Below, piece after piece: positions 26,901-35,646 of a stretch of 64,000 nucleotides of DNA. Positions within the stretch are counted from its first letter, which is position 1. Each line of letters begins with the position of its first letter. A program made the position numbers and the translations under genes. The notes below the pieces were generated by a model, which was not told the DNA's origin, made no database searches, and worked only from the letters and a program-made list of their open reading frames with translations. Source of the stretch: Advenella sp. S44 (GTDB lineage Bacteria; Pseudomonadota; Gammaproteobacteria; Burkholderiales; Burkholderiaceae_B); NCBI RefSeq assembly GCF_002810445.1, contig NZ_NEXS01000011.1:285756-349755 (forward strand), read 5' to 3'.

Positions 26901-27833
26901 CTACAGGAAAGATTGTTCGCGAAACGCGCTTTTCAGATAGTCCACCAGCAAGCGGATAATACCCGGCACATGCGGGCTGTATGGGCGCAGCGCATAAATG
27001 TGATCACCGAATACACTGACCGACTGCCATTGCGGCAGCAGTTCAATGAGCGTGCCCTGATCGATTCCCCGCGCCACGGAGAAATCCGGGACCAGGGCAA
27101 TGCCTTGATGCGCCAGCACCATTTCCCGCAGTGTCTCACTGTTATTGGCTGCAAATGAGCCATTGACCTGCACGCTCACCCGCCGCGACGACGATCTGCG
27201 GCGCTCAAAATGCCAGGCGGGCTGCGCGCCCGACCGCAAATAGGTAAGACAATTGTGATTTGCCAGATCCTGCGGCTGCAAGGGCTGCGGATGCATTTTC
27301 AGATATTGGCGGCTGGCAAGCAACAGCGTGCGAGTGGCACACAGTTTCCATGCGACATAAGTTTCCGGCACTGTGGACGAATGACGAATGGCCAAATCAA
27401 AACCTTCCTGGGCCAGCGGGCTGATATGATCCGACAACTCGATCTCAATACGGATTTGCGGGTACTGCCGCATAAATTGCGGCAGGCGCGGAATAATTTG
27501 CTGACGGGCCAGCGCCACCGGCGCAGTCAGGCGGATAATACCCTGCGGCGTGTCGGCCAGTTCGCGTATGCGTGCACACCCGGTTTCAATGCTACTGAAT
27601 GCCGGACGAGTTTCAGCAACCAGTTCGCGTCCCGCTTCGGTCAGTCGTACGCTGCGTGTGGTGCGCTGGACCAGCGCAATGCCAAGCGCACTTTCCAGTT
27701 CCTGAATACGCTGGCTCATCGCCGCCTTGCTCACACCCAGCCGTTGCGCGGCCGCAGTATAGCTGCCGGCGACCTCCAGCATGCCAAGCCAGTAGATATG
27801 GGACCACAAGGGTTCGTTTTTCAATGTTTTCAT
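26901..27833 (-). CDS. LysR-family transcriptional regulator
   Basis: About 310 residues from ATG 27833 (AGAGGT just upstream). The N-terminal winged helix (GSYTAAAQRLGVSKAAMSQRI) and effector domain (ETYVAWKLCATRTLLLASRQYL) are typical of the LysR/LeuO-AaeR-like group that acts beside metabolic genes. It is divergent from the mmsA aldehyde dehydrogenase gene across 100 bp containing a perfect inverted repeat, so it probably regulates mmsA and itself. Confidence 0.85.
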   Translation of the reverse strand: MKTLKNEPLWSHIYWLGMLEVAGSYTAAAQRLGVSKAAMSQRIQELESALGIALVQRTTRSVRLTEAGRELVAETRPAFSSIETGCARIRELADTPQGIIRLTAPVALARQQIIPRLPQFMRQYPQIRIEIELSDHISPLAQEGFDLAIRHSSTVPETYVAWKLCATRTLLLASRQYLKMHPQPLQPQDLANHNCLTYLRSGAQPAWHFERRRSSSRRVSVQVNGSFAANNSETLREMVLAHQGIALVPDFSVARGIDQGTLIELLPQWQSVSVFGDHIYALRPYSPHVPGIIRLLVDYLKSAFREQSFL

Positions 27834-27840
27834 ACCTCTA

Positions 27841-27860
27841 TTGTTCATTATTTTGAACAA
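27841..27860. promoter_or_regulatory. LysR-type operator candidate between lysR and mmsA
   Basis: TTGTTCATTATTTTGAACAA is a 20-bp dyad with perfect 7-bp arms, and it contains the T-N11-A spacing usual for LysR boxes. It lies directly upstream of the lysR start and about 75 bp from the mmsA start, where a divergent regulator would bind both promoters. Confidence 0.6.
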
Positions 27861-27933
27861 TTAATCCACATCCGGCGTATTGATCCGCTCGCGCGCGCAT
27901 GCCTATACTGGGAACATTACAAAGGAGCCACGA

Positions 27934-29460
27934 ATGAATAGCCCATCCACACCCGCTTTTACCGACAGCGCCGATGTCGTCAACTATATCAACGGCAACA
28001 CCGTCACACCGACTTCCACGGAAAAACAGGCGGTATACAACCCGGCAACCGGCCAGACAACACGCCATGTTGTGTTATCAGGTGCAGCTGAGGTGAATCA
28101 GGCAGTCAGCGCGGCCAAGGCTGCAGCTGCAGGGTGGGCCGATGTCCCACCTATCCGCCGGGCACGCATCATGAACCGTTTTCTGGGCTTGATGCACGAG
28201 CATGCCGATACGTTGGCCGCCATGATTACGGCCGAACATGGCAAGGTGTTTAGCGACGCTCAGGGCGAAGTCGCACGCGGCATCGACGTGATTGAATTTG
28301 CCTGCGGCATTCCTCAATTGCTCAAAGGCGACTTTACCGATCAGGTGTCTACGGGCATCGACAATTGGACCGTCCGCCAGCCCCTGGGCGTGGTTGCCGG
28401 CATTACCCCTTTCAACTTCCCATGCATGGTTCCGTGCTGGATGTTCCCCGTGGCCATCGCTTGCGGCAATACATTCATCCTTAAACCCAGCGAACGTGAT
28501 CCCAGCGCTTCCCTGTTCATGGCAAGCCTGTTCAAGCAAGCCGGCCTGCCCGATGGCGTTTTCAATGTCGTCCAGGGCGGCAAGCCGGCGGTGGACGCCC
28601 TGCTGGAACATCCAGATGTGTCGGCCGTGAGTTTTGTCGGATCCACACCGATCGCGCACTACATCAGCGAACGCGCCGCCCACTTTGGCAAGCGGGTGCA
28701 GGCGCTGGGCGGGGCCAAGAACCACATGGTGATCATGCCCGATGCGGACATCGACCGCACCGTCGATGCCCTGATCGGCGCTGCCTACGGGTCGGCGGGC
28801 GAGCGTTGCATGGCGATTTCGGTGGCCGTACTGGTGGGCGATATTGCCGATACGATCGTCGAGCGGGTTGCCCAAAGGGCTAAACAGCTTGTTATTGCAG
28901 ATGGCATGAATCCCAAAGCGGAAATGGGCCCTATCGTGACGCGCCAGTCGCTGGAGAAAATCGAATCGTACATTGAGATTGGTGTGAAAGAAGGGGCCAA
29001 ACTGGTCGTTGACGGACGCGGTCACCAAGTAGACGGCAATGAGGAAGGCTTTTTTACCGGCGGTACGCTGTTTGACAACGTCACCGCCGACATGCGCATC
29101 TATAAGGAAGAAATCTTTGGTCCGGTGCTGGCCTGCATCCGGGTCAAAGACCTGGGCGAAGCGATCAGCCTGATCAACGATCATGAATTCGGTAATGGCG
29201 TGTCGTGCTTCACCAGTGACGGCCATACGGCCAGGGAGTTCTCCCGCCGAATCCTGGTTGGCATGGTGGGCATCAATGTGCCGATTCCCGTACCGATGGC
29301 ATGGCATGGCTTTGGCGGCTGGAAGAAAAGTCTGTTTGGCGACATGCATGCCTACGGCGAAGAAGGCGTGCGCTTTTACACACGCCAGAAGTCCATTATG
29401 CAGCGCTGGCCGCAAAGTATAGACAAAGGCGCCGAATTTGCCATGCCAACAGCAAAATAA
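27934..29460 (+). CDS. mmsA: CoA-acylating methylmalonate-semialdehyde dehydrogenase
   Basis: 508 residues from ATG 27934, which has AAAGGAG seven bases upstream (the frame opens at 27880 but lacks this). Family motifs: [27 protein letters not shown], the active-site Cys in [14 protein letters not shown] and [15 protein letters not shown]. The CoA-dependent MmsA group turns methylmalonate or malonate semialdehyde into propionyl- or acetyl-CoA during valine, inositol or beta-alanine breakdown. The GERCM context separates it from non-CoA aldehyde dehydrogenases. It stands alone under a divergent LysR, without mmsB. Confidence 0.9.
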   Translation: MNSPSTPAFTDSADVVNYINGNTVTPTSTEKQAVYNPATGQTTRHVVLSGAAEVNQAVSAAKAAAAGWADVPPIRRARIMNRFLGLMHEHADTLAAMITAEHGKVFSDAQGEVARGIDVIEFACGIPQLLKGDFTDQVSTGIDNWTVRQPLGVVAGITPFNFPCMVPCWMFPVAIACGNTFILKPSERDPSASLFMASLFKQAGLPDGVFNVVQGGKPAVDALLEHPDVSAVSFVGSTPIAHYISERAAHFGKRVQALGGAKNHMVIMPDADIDRTVDALIGAAYGSAGERCMAISVAVLVGDIADTIVERVAQRAKQLVIADGMNPKAEMGPIVTRQSLEKIESYIEIGVKEGAKLVVDGRGHQVDGNEEGFFTGGTLFDNVTADMRIYKEEIFGPVLACIRVKDLGEAISLINDHEFGNGVSCFTSDGHTAREFSRRILVGMVGINVPIPVPMAWHGFGGWKKSLFGDMHAYGEEGVRFYTRQKSIMQRWPQSIDKGAEFAMPTAK

Positions 29461-29496
29461 CGTCACTTTGCATGCCGGGCGGGTACACTCGCGTTC

Positions 29497-30240
29497 ATGC
29501 ACGCGCCCATTCAACCCGGCATTCCCCGCTTTCTGCAGGATGGTGTTTCTTATGACGAACACCATCCTGATGCTGCATTCCGAAAGCAGATATATTGCCT
29601 CTGGCAATTGCGATCTCAATACACCTTGCCCGCCGACTGCCATTATCTGGTGGTTCCGGATGCGTGCATCGATCTGGTATTTGACTTGGCGGACAAAGCC
29701 GACCCAACCGTTCTTGTCATGTCGCCTGGCATCCGCGCGATTGACCTGAATCTGGGGCGGCAGTTTCACTATTGCGGGATCCGGCTTTACCCCGGCGTCT
29801 GGCGCAATTCAAAGAACATCATCGCGCAATCACAGACGTTGTATTCGCTGGGCGAGGTCGACATCGCCAAACTGTGCAACGCGCTGCGCGATGGAGCGCA
29901 AGCACAACAGCACCATCTTCTGCAATGTTTTATCCGTCAATTGTCCACGCACGGCATCATTAACGATGCGGGATGGATGCCCCAATTGCTGGCCTGTTCC
30001 GACAGATTGACATGTGTGGACGACTTCGTTCGCATTTCCGGATACAGCCGCAGGCAGCTGCAACGACTTTTCCCCGAGAATACCGGATTTTCTGCCCATG
30101 ACTTTTTGAAGATCCTGCGCTTTCATCAGGCGCTGGCAACCCATCGCATTGACGCGTATACCGACCAATCGCATTTTATCCGAGAGTTCAAGCGCATTAC
30201 GGGTATTACACCTGTGGCATTTCGGCAGCGATACCGCTGA
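29497..30240 (+). CDS. AraC-family transcriptional regulator
   Basis: 247 residues. The N-terminal sensing region (LPADCHYLVVPDACIDLVFDL; MSPGIRAIDL) resembles the DUF6597-type domain common in AraC proteins. The C-terminal double helix-turn-helix contains RISGYSRRQLQRLFPENTG and TDQSHFIREFKRITGITP. The first HTH is somewhat shortened compared with the family, but the second is intact. It begins 36 bp after mmsA on the same strand and precedes a VOC-family gene, which may be its target. Ligand unknown. Confidence 0.8.
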   Translation: MHAPIQPGIPRFLQDGVSYDEHHPDAAFRKQIYCLWQLRSQYTLPADCHYLVVPDACIDLVFDLADKADPTVLVMSPGIRAIDLNLGRQFHYCGIRLYPGVWRNSKNIIAQSQTLYSLGEVDIAKLCNALRDGAQAQQHHLLQCFIRQLSTHGIINDAGWMPQLLACSDRLTCVDDFVRISGYSRRQLQRLFPENTGFSAHDFLKILRFHQALATHRIDAYTDQSHFIREFKRITGITPVAFRQRYR

Positions 30241-30398
30241 TAACATGGCAGACGTATTGGACTGGCCAGGAACGAACTGGGATGGTCTGGGATGATCGGG
30301 CTATATGAAACTGCATGGATAGCCTGCAATGGCCAAAATATACAATACGCGCCCCGCAAGAGCCCCTATGATCAAGGCTTTGAGCCATGGAGCCCATG

Positions 30399-30794
30399 AT
30401 GAAAAAAGTCTATTCAATTGTGATCACTGACAAATTGCACGCTTGTGCCGATTTTTATACCCGGCACTTTAACTTTACCGTTGTCTTTCAAGAAGATTGG
30501 TACGTGCACCTGGTTCACGAGACTAGCGGGGCTGAGCTGGCGTTCATGGCGCCAAACACCGCCAGTCAGCCGCCCCAGTTACAAGGTTCCTACCCGGGGG
30601 CCGGTATCGTTCTGAGTCTCGAAGTGGAGAATGCCGAGCAGCAATTTCGGCGTCTGGCCGGCAATCCGGACTGCGACATTTTTCTGCCCCTGAAGGACGA
30701 ACCCTGGGGCCAGCGGCATTTCATGTTGCAGGATCCAGCCGGCCTCAGCATAGACGTGGTCGAACAGCGCGATGGCGAGGCGCAATCCGCATAA
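30399..30794 (+). CDS. VOC-superfamily (glyoxalase/dioxygenase-like) protein
   Basis: 131 residues; of three nearby ATGs the one at 30399 has the best-spaced GGAG. It has the beta-alpha-beta-beta-beta modules of the vicinal-oxygen-chelate fold, with ITDKLHACADFYTRHFNF at the start and HFMLQDPAGLSIDVVE at the end. Members include glyoxalase I, dioxygenases and antibiotic-binding proteins; metal ligands are not complete enough here to choose an activity. It lies 146 bp after the AraC gene and may be under its control. Confidence 0.75.
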   Translation: MKKVYSIVITDKLHACADFYTRHFNFTVVFQEDWYVHLVHETSGAELAFMAPNTASQPPQLQGSYPGAGIVLSLEVENAEQQFRRLAGNPDCDIFLPLKDEPWGQRHFMLQDPAGLSIDVVEQRDGEAQSA

Positions 30795-30818
30795 AAACGC
30801 GAAGCACCGCCTGCGCGC

Positions 30819-31271
30819 TCAGGATGCGGGTCGGCTGCCAGGCTCGGGAAGCACGACGATTGTGCCCTGGGCCGTTGCGCACAGTTTTTCCGTGCCGTCT
30901 TTGACGCCAAATAGATCACAACGCGTGACCGCCTGCGAACGCCCCTTGTACACCACCTGTCCTCTTGCAATCAGCAGCTCTCCGACCACAGGGCGCAGGA
31001 AGTTGATCTTGAATTCGGACGTGATAACAGGAATGCCGTAAGCAATACCGGCCGCAAAGGTAAGCGCAGTATCGGCTGCATACCCGAGCACGCCTCCATG
31101 CACCGTACCCAGATGCTGCATGAGATTGCCGTCAATGGAAATGCGAAATTCACATCTGCCATCGGCTGACGCTTGTGTCGCTTCGGTCTTCAATAGCGCG
31201 CTAAATGGCTGCCTGGCCAGAATGCCTCGCACCCTTTTGAGCACATCTTCATTGCTTGCAGCGGAGTTCAT
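30819..31271 (-). CDS. PaaI-family hotdog thioesterase
   Basis: 150 residues with the hotdog-fold motif HLGTVHGGVLGYAADTA, in which HGG and the Asp region are the usual PaaI/YbgC-II active site, and FLRPVVGELLIARGQVVYKGR. Such enzymes hydrolyse aryl- or acyl-CoA thioesters. It faces the VOC gene tail to tail and lies 57 bp downstream of the MATE exporter gene on the same strand, so it may be co-transcribed with the exporter. Substrate unknown. Confidence 0.83.
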   Translation of the reverse strand: MNSAASNEDVLKRVRGILARQPFSALLKTEATQASADGRCEFRISIDGNLMQHLGTVHGGVLGYAADTALTFAAGIAYGIPVITSEFKINFLRPVVGELLIARGQVVYKGRSQAVTRCDLFGVKDGTEKLCATAQGTIVVLPEPGSRPAS

Positions 31272-31328
31272 CAGTCCGTATCCCTTAAATCAAGTTCGTT
31301 GAGCATTGGCATACGCCAATGGGTTTTC

Positions 31329-32714
31329 TCAATTGAGCGCCTTGCGCTCCATCGTTCTCACATAATAATAAAACCGTCGCCACAACAGGAATGCTGTCGC
31401 GCTCAACCCAATAAAAAATCCCAGCCAGATACCATTGACGCCCATGTGAAATACATAGGTAAAGACCAGCACGACCGGCACCCCGATCAGCCAATACCCG
31501 ACCATAGTCAGGAAAAACGTGTCGCGCGCCTTAAGAAGACCGCGCATGGCGCCTACCGCCAGGTTCTGCTGACAATCGGCAAATTGCAGTAGCGCGGCAA
31601 GCGCCAGCAAAGGCACGGCCAGATGAAGAACACCCGCCACGTTAGCCGTGTTGTTTTTCAAAAACAGCCCGATCAGCATTTCCGGAATTGTCACGTATAT
31701 GAGGGCCACCACGCCCATTGCCGCAAAGCCCATCAGGATAACGGCCCGGGCCAGTAACCGCATTCGCGCTGTATCGCCCTGCGGCAATGCATGGCTCATA
31801 TGGATGGAAACCGCATGAGACAGACCGATAGAAACCATAAATGCAATATTGACATACTGGAATGCAAGCGTATGAGCCGCCAGACTGGCTGCACCAAGCG
31901 TGCCGGCCACCAGTGTCAGCACGGATACAAACCCCGCTTCGCTGGCATAAGCCGCGCCCGTGGGGATTCCCAACTTCAGGGTATCGCGAATGAACAGACG
32001 CGAGCGGATTGAACGCAATGACACTGAGCTCGGCGTTGGTAGCCGCAGAACCGGGGCCAACAGCGCATCACGACAAACCAGCCCATAAAACCCAACTGCC
32101 ATCAACGTTTGCGTAAAAAGCGTCGCCAGCCCCACGCCCGGCAATCCCATACCAGGCCAGGTTCCGACCCCGAACACAAACAGCAAGTTCAGGCCAATAT
32201 TGACCAAAACAGCGACCAGCGTAATCAACAACAACGGACCCGGCCGCTTGAGCGCCACCGCAGCATTGCGCAGCACTTGCAACCACAGCAGCGGAATAAG
32301 ACTGGGAGCCAGAAATATCAGCAGCGAATAGCCCAGCGCCAGCAATTGCGGATCCTGGCCCAGAAAATGCAAAAAGGGAAAGGCGATAAGCATGAGCCCG
32401 ACCATCAGCGTGCCACAGGCCGTTGCCAACAATAGCCCCAGTCTGACTTGCCCGGCCAGACGAGTCCTGACACTGATACCGCCTTTTGCCCAAGTCTGCG
32501 CAAACAAGTTTCCCATGGGAGTGACCAGTCCGACACTGGAAGTTCTGAGCAATCCAAAAAGGGCAATGGCGATGCCACCCGCGGCGATCTGCGTGGCGCC
32601 CAGCATTCCCATCATGATCAAATCGGTGGTAGTAAGAGCGATCGAAGCCAACTGCATTAAAACCAGTGGCCAGGCGAGAACGGAAATCTCTTTAACGGTA
32701 GTACCAGCTTTCAC
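31329..32714 (-). CDS. MATE-family multidrug/toxin efflux transporter
   Basis: 461 residues with about twelve membrane helices. It has the MATE layout with two homologous halves: N-terminal LIMMGMLGATQIAAGGIA and internal TGAAYASEAGFVSVLTL/GTLGAASLAAHTLAFQ. MATE proteins export organic cations or drugs using a sodium or proton gradient. It starts at ATG 32714. Neighbours (thioesterase downstream, LysR upstream with a 110-bp gap) do not reveal its substrate. Confidence 0.87.
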   Translation of the reverse strand: MKAGTTVKEISVLAWPLVLMQLASIALTTTDLIMMGMLGATQIAAGGIAIALFGLLRTSSVGLVTPMGNLFAQTWAKGGISVRTRLAGQVRLGLLLATACGTLMVGLMLIAFPFLHFLGQDPQLLALGYSLLIFLAPSLIPLLWLQVLRNAAVALKRPGPLLLITLVAVLVNIGLNLLFVFGVGTWPGMGLPGVGLATLFTQTLMAVGFYGLVCRDALLAPVLRLPTPSSVSLRSIRSRLFIRDTLKLGIPTGAAYASEAGFVSVLTLVAGTLGAASLAAHTLAFQYVNIAFMVSIGLSHAVSIHMSHALPQGDTARMRLLARAVILMGFAAMGVVALIYVTIPEMLIGLFLKNNTANVAGVLHLAVPLLALAALLQFADCQQNLAVGAMRGLLKARDTFFLTMVGYWLIGVPVVLVFTYVFHMGVNGIWLGFFIGLSATAFLLWRRFYYYVRTMERKALN

Positions 32715-32824
32715 AACACACCAAACGCGACACGCGAAAAACTCGAATCAGCACATGATATCTCAAATTATTTTTTTTCAGCCATCCTGACACCAAGACA
32801 GGACACTGTGGCCGACTCCACTTG

Positions 32825-33685
32825 CTAACCATCAACATATTCAAACTGAGCACGCAACATTTCATAAATATGCAGCGTCAGCGGGCTGATCGTGTCTTTG
32901 CGCGTGAGCAAGCGATAAGTCACAAAGGGTAGTGGGGGCAGGCCCTCGGCCTGGCCAAGCACTCGCATATCGGGCCCCAGAAACTCAACGCTTCTGACTG
33001 TCACCCCGAGCCCGGCGCGCACCGCCGCCTTGATTCCCACAAGCGACGGGGCCAGGTAATTGATATGCCACTTGATCTGCGTGCCTTCCAGTGCGCTAAG
33101 CGCCAGTCGACGAAAAATGCTGGGCTCGTCAGCCAGGATCAGCGGCAACGGAGCTCGGCGGTTGTACGGAAAATCTGCGGCACAGACCCACGCCGTCGGC
33201 GAAGTACGCAGCACAAATCCGTTTAAGGCCGGATCATCGCGAGTGGAAATCGTCAGATCAATATCGCCGGCCTCCAGTGAAATCATGAGCGAAGGACTCC
33301 GATCGACCTGGATCTCCAGCTTCACCCGAGGCGCTTGCCGGGCAATATAAGTGAGCATGAGCGGCAAAATAGTGTCAGCCACATCCAGAGTCGCACCCAG
33401 ACGGATTTGTCCTTCCATCTGCTGCTGACCAACCGTGCGCAGCACCTCATCGTTGATCGCCAGCAAACGCCTGCCGTATTCAGCCAACTGTTTGCCCTGC
33501 ATGGTCAGCACCAGGCGCCGCCCTTTTTTCTGGAACAGGGGATATCCCATTTGTTGTTCCAGCTTTTGCATCTGTTGGCTGATGGCCGACTGCGTTTTGA
33601 ACAGCACCTGCGCTGCACCCGAGAATGTATTAGTTTTTTCAACAGTTACCAAGGTTCTGAGCAAGCCAAGATCCAGATTATTCAT
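32825..33685 (-). CDS. LysR-family regulator, divergent from the sulfur amino acid cluster
   Basis: 286 residues from ATG 33685 with AAGGG upstream. Clear LysR helix-turn-helix (TNTFSGAAQVLFKTQSAISQQMQKLE) and effector domain. It faces the thiol dioxygenase gene across a 142-bp AT-rich gap that contains an imperfect dyad TGAATTCAAAAAATTCTA, so it is the natural regulator of the 33828-40383 genes, perhaps sensing a sulfur amino acid. The ligand is inferred only from those neighbours. Confidence 0.85.
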   Translation of the reverse strand: MNNLDLGLLRTLVTVEKTNTFSGAAQVLFKTQSAISQQMQKLEQQMGYPLFQKKGRRLVLTMQGKQLAEYGRRLLAINDEVLRTVGQQQMEGQIRLGATLDVADTILPLMLTYIARQAPRVKLEIQVDRSPSLMISLEAGDIDLTISTRDDPALNGFVLRTSPTAWVCAADFPYNRRAPLPLILADEPSIFRRLALSALEGTQIKWHINYLAPSLVGIKAAVRAGLGVTVRSVEFLGPDMRVLGQAEGLPPLPFVTYRLLTRKDTISPLTLHIYEMLRAQFEYVDG

Positions 33686-33827
33686 AGGGAATACCCTTAA
33701 AAACAAGCCTTTGAAAGGAGACGACTCATAGATAACATATTAGCACTGCTTATATGAATTCAAAAAATTCTAATTAGTAAATGCACGTTTAACTATCTAT
33801 ACTTTGGAAAAATCACAGGAGAAATAT

Positions 33828-34418
33828 ATGAGTTCGACACAAGACAAGCAGACCGCTGTTGCGCAACTGATCAACATCGCCAAGGACATGGGCAAAGACG
33901 AATTGAACCGGGAAAAGCTGGCCAAAATTCGCGACGCGCTGATCGATGTGGCGGCACATAAAGAGTGGTGGGGACAGGATACCTACCCGGCTCCCACCGG
34001 CGACGATCTGCAAGCGCGCTATCTTATTCATACAGAACCCGATAACAGCTACGCGCTTTATCTGAATGTGATGAAGCCGGGTAAAAAAATTGTTCCGCAC
34101 AACCACACGACCTGGGCCTGTATTGCCGCAGTCGAAGGCGTAGAAAGCAACTACCTGTATGAACGCACTGACGATGGCAGCGTGCCTGGCCATGCAACTG
34201 TTGTACAAACAGGCATGCAGGCGGTAGAGCCCGGTCATGGCATTGCCCTGATGCCCGATGATATTCATGCCGTTCGTATCGAAGACGACAATATCCGCCA
34301 CCTGCATATGTATGGGCGAGCACTGGAAACCCTGACAGAGCGCATGGCCTTCGACACCACAAATAACACGTGCAAGATCATGGATGTTGGCGTCAAGACC
34401 CAACGGAGTCAGGGCTAA
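33828..34418 (+). CDS. Thiol dioxygenase-like cupin (cysteine/3-mercaptopropionate dioxygenase family)
   Basis: 196 residues from ATG 33828 with AGGAG at the right distance. The cupin core has VPHNHTTWACIAAVEG (two His iron ligands), DIHAVRI (third His) and HMYGRAL, whose Tyr matches the conserved active-site Tyr of cysteine dioxygenases. These non-haem iron enzymes oxidise a thiol to a sulfinic acid. It overlaps the next gene (C-S lyase-like) by one base and heads the sulfur cluster. Whether the thiol is cysteine, 3-mercaptopropionate or another is not visible. Confidence 0.75.
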   Translation: MSSTQDKQTAVAQLINIAKDMGKDELNREKLAKIRDALIDVAAHKEWWGQDTYPAPTGDDLQARYLIHTEPDNSYALYLNVMKPGKKIVPHNHTTWACIAAVEGVESNYLYERTDDGSVPGHATVVQTGMQAVEPGHGIALMPDDIHAVRIEDDNIRHLHMYGRALETLTERMAFDTTNNTCKIMDVGVKTQRSQG

Positions 34419-35578
34419 TGTCAGTTGTCTCCAGAGCAACCCAACTGGCCTCATTGGGGCGCCCTGAATCAGGATGGGCCAATACGCCTATCGTCAAAGG
34501 CAGCACCTATCTTTTCGACAATCTGGCTCAATGGCGCGCCGTTCGTGCGCAGCGCGACACCGACAGAGTATTGTCGTACGGCGCGCGCGGCAACGAAACG
34601 GTTTACGCACTGGAAGACGCAATCACCGCCATTGAGGGCGGTTATCGGAGCAAGCTTTTTCCAACCGGTCTGGCTGCCATCGCCACAGCCCTGTTTGCAT
34701 GCCTCAAATCAGGAGATCATCTGCTGATTTCAGAAGGCGTCTATGAGCCAATGCGCCAGCTGTGCGAGTCGCAGCTGGCAAAGTTTGGCGTCACATACAG
34801 CAGCTTTGCACCGACTGATTCAGACTGGGCTAGCCAGTTGCGGCCAGAAACCAGAATGGTCTATGTTGAATCGCCCGGTTCGCTGCTTTATGACATGCTC
34901 GATTTGCCGGCGTTGTCGCAGGTGTGCAGACAACGCAATATCCTGCTTTGCGCCGACAACACATGGGGCTCCGGCATTAACTATCAGCCGCTGAACCTGG
35001 GTTGTGATATTTCAGTTGTGGCAGCGACCAAGTACCTTGGAGGCCATTCGGATGTGATGATGGGCTCTGTCACGGCCAGCCAGGCCTGCTTTGCGCAAAT
35101 AGAACAGGCCAGCATCAATCTCGGACAGACTGTATCAGCCGAAGACGCCTTCCTGGTGCTGCGTGGTCTTCGTACGCTGGAACTCAGACTGCAACGTCAT
35201 GCCAGCAGTGCCCTGCACATTGCCCAATGGCTAAGCACACACAGCGCTATACGCACTGTATTTCACCCCGCCCTGCAAGGGGATGCAAACCACAGCCTGT
35301 GGCAAAGAGATGCCACCGGTTCCAATGGACTGTTGACCATTGAATTTGATCCAGGCCTTGCTTCGGAAAAAATTGAACAGGCGATAGATGGACTGCAACT
35401 GTTTGGCATCGGCTCATCCTGGGGAGGCTTTGAAAGCCTGGTCCTTCCCGTGGATCCGGGTCGCACCAGGCTGCGCCATAGCAAAGACCATGGCTACCTG
35501 CTACGCCTGCATATCGGTCTGGAGGATACCGCAGACCTGATACGCGACCTTGATACCATGCTCAGCCGCATCACATAA
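34418..35578 (+). CDS. Cys/Met-metabolism PLP enzyme, cystathionine beta-lyase-like
   Basis: 386 residues; its ATG shares one base with the stop of the dioxygenase gene (TAATG). It carries the family motifs KLFPTGLAAIATALFA, CADNTWGSGINYQPL and the PLP-binding lysine in VAATKYLGGHSDVMMG. Family members cleave C-S bonds of cystathionine, cystine or related compounds. A MetC-type C-S lyase acting on cystine gives pyruvate, ammonia and thiocysteine, whose sulfane sulfur would suit the neighbouring rhodanese protein. The substrate is inferred from context. Confidence 0.85.
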   Translation: MSVVSRATQLASLGRPESGWANTPIVKGSTYLFDNLAQWRAVRAQRDTDRVLSYGARGNETVYALEDAITAIEGGYRSKLFPTGLAAIATALFACLKSGDHLLISEGVYEPMRQLCESQLAKFGVTYSSFAPTDSDWASQLRPETRMVYVESPGSLLYDMLDLPALSQVCRQRNILLCADNTWGSGINYQPLNLGCDISVVAATKYLGGHSDVMMGSVTASQACFAQIEQASINLGQTVSAEDAFLVLRGLRTLELRLQRHASSALHIAQWLSTHSAIRTVFHPALQGDANHSLWQRDATGSNGLLTIEFDPGLASEKIEQAIDGLQLFGIGSSWGGFESLVLPVDPGRTRLRHSKDHGYLLRLHIGLEDTADLIRDLDTMLSRIT

Positions 35579-35646
35579 GCCGCTGCGTGATCCATCGCAC
35601 CTCTAATACTTATCACCCTTCTTCAAGAAAGGCACGAGAACTGAAA

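Noticed and set aside
28078..29769. Long open frame on the minus strand opposite mmsA
   Set aside because: It is fully antisense to a well-supported aldehyde dehydrogenase with clear motifs, and its protein has no recognisable domain; a by-product of codon use.
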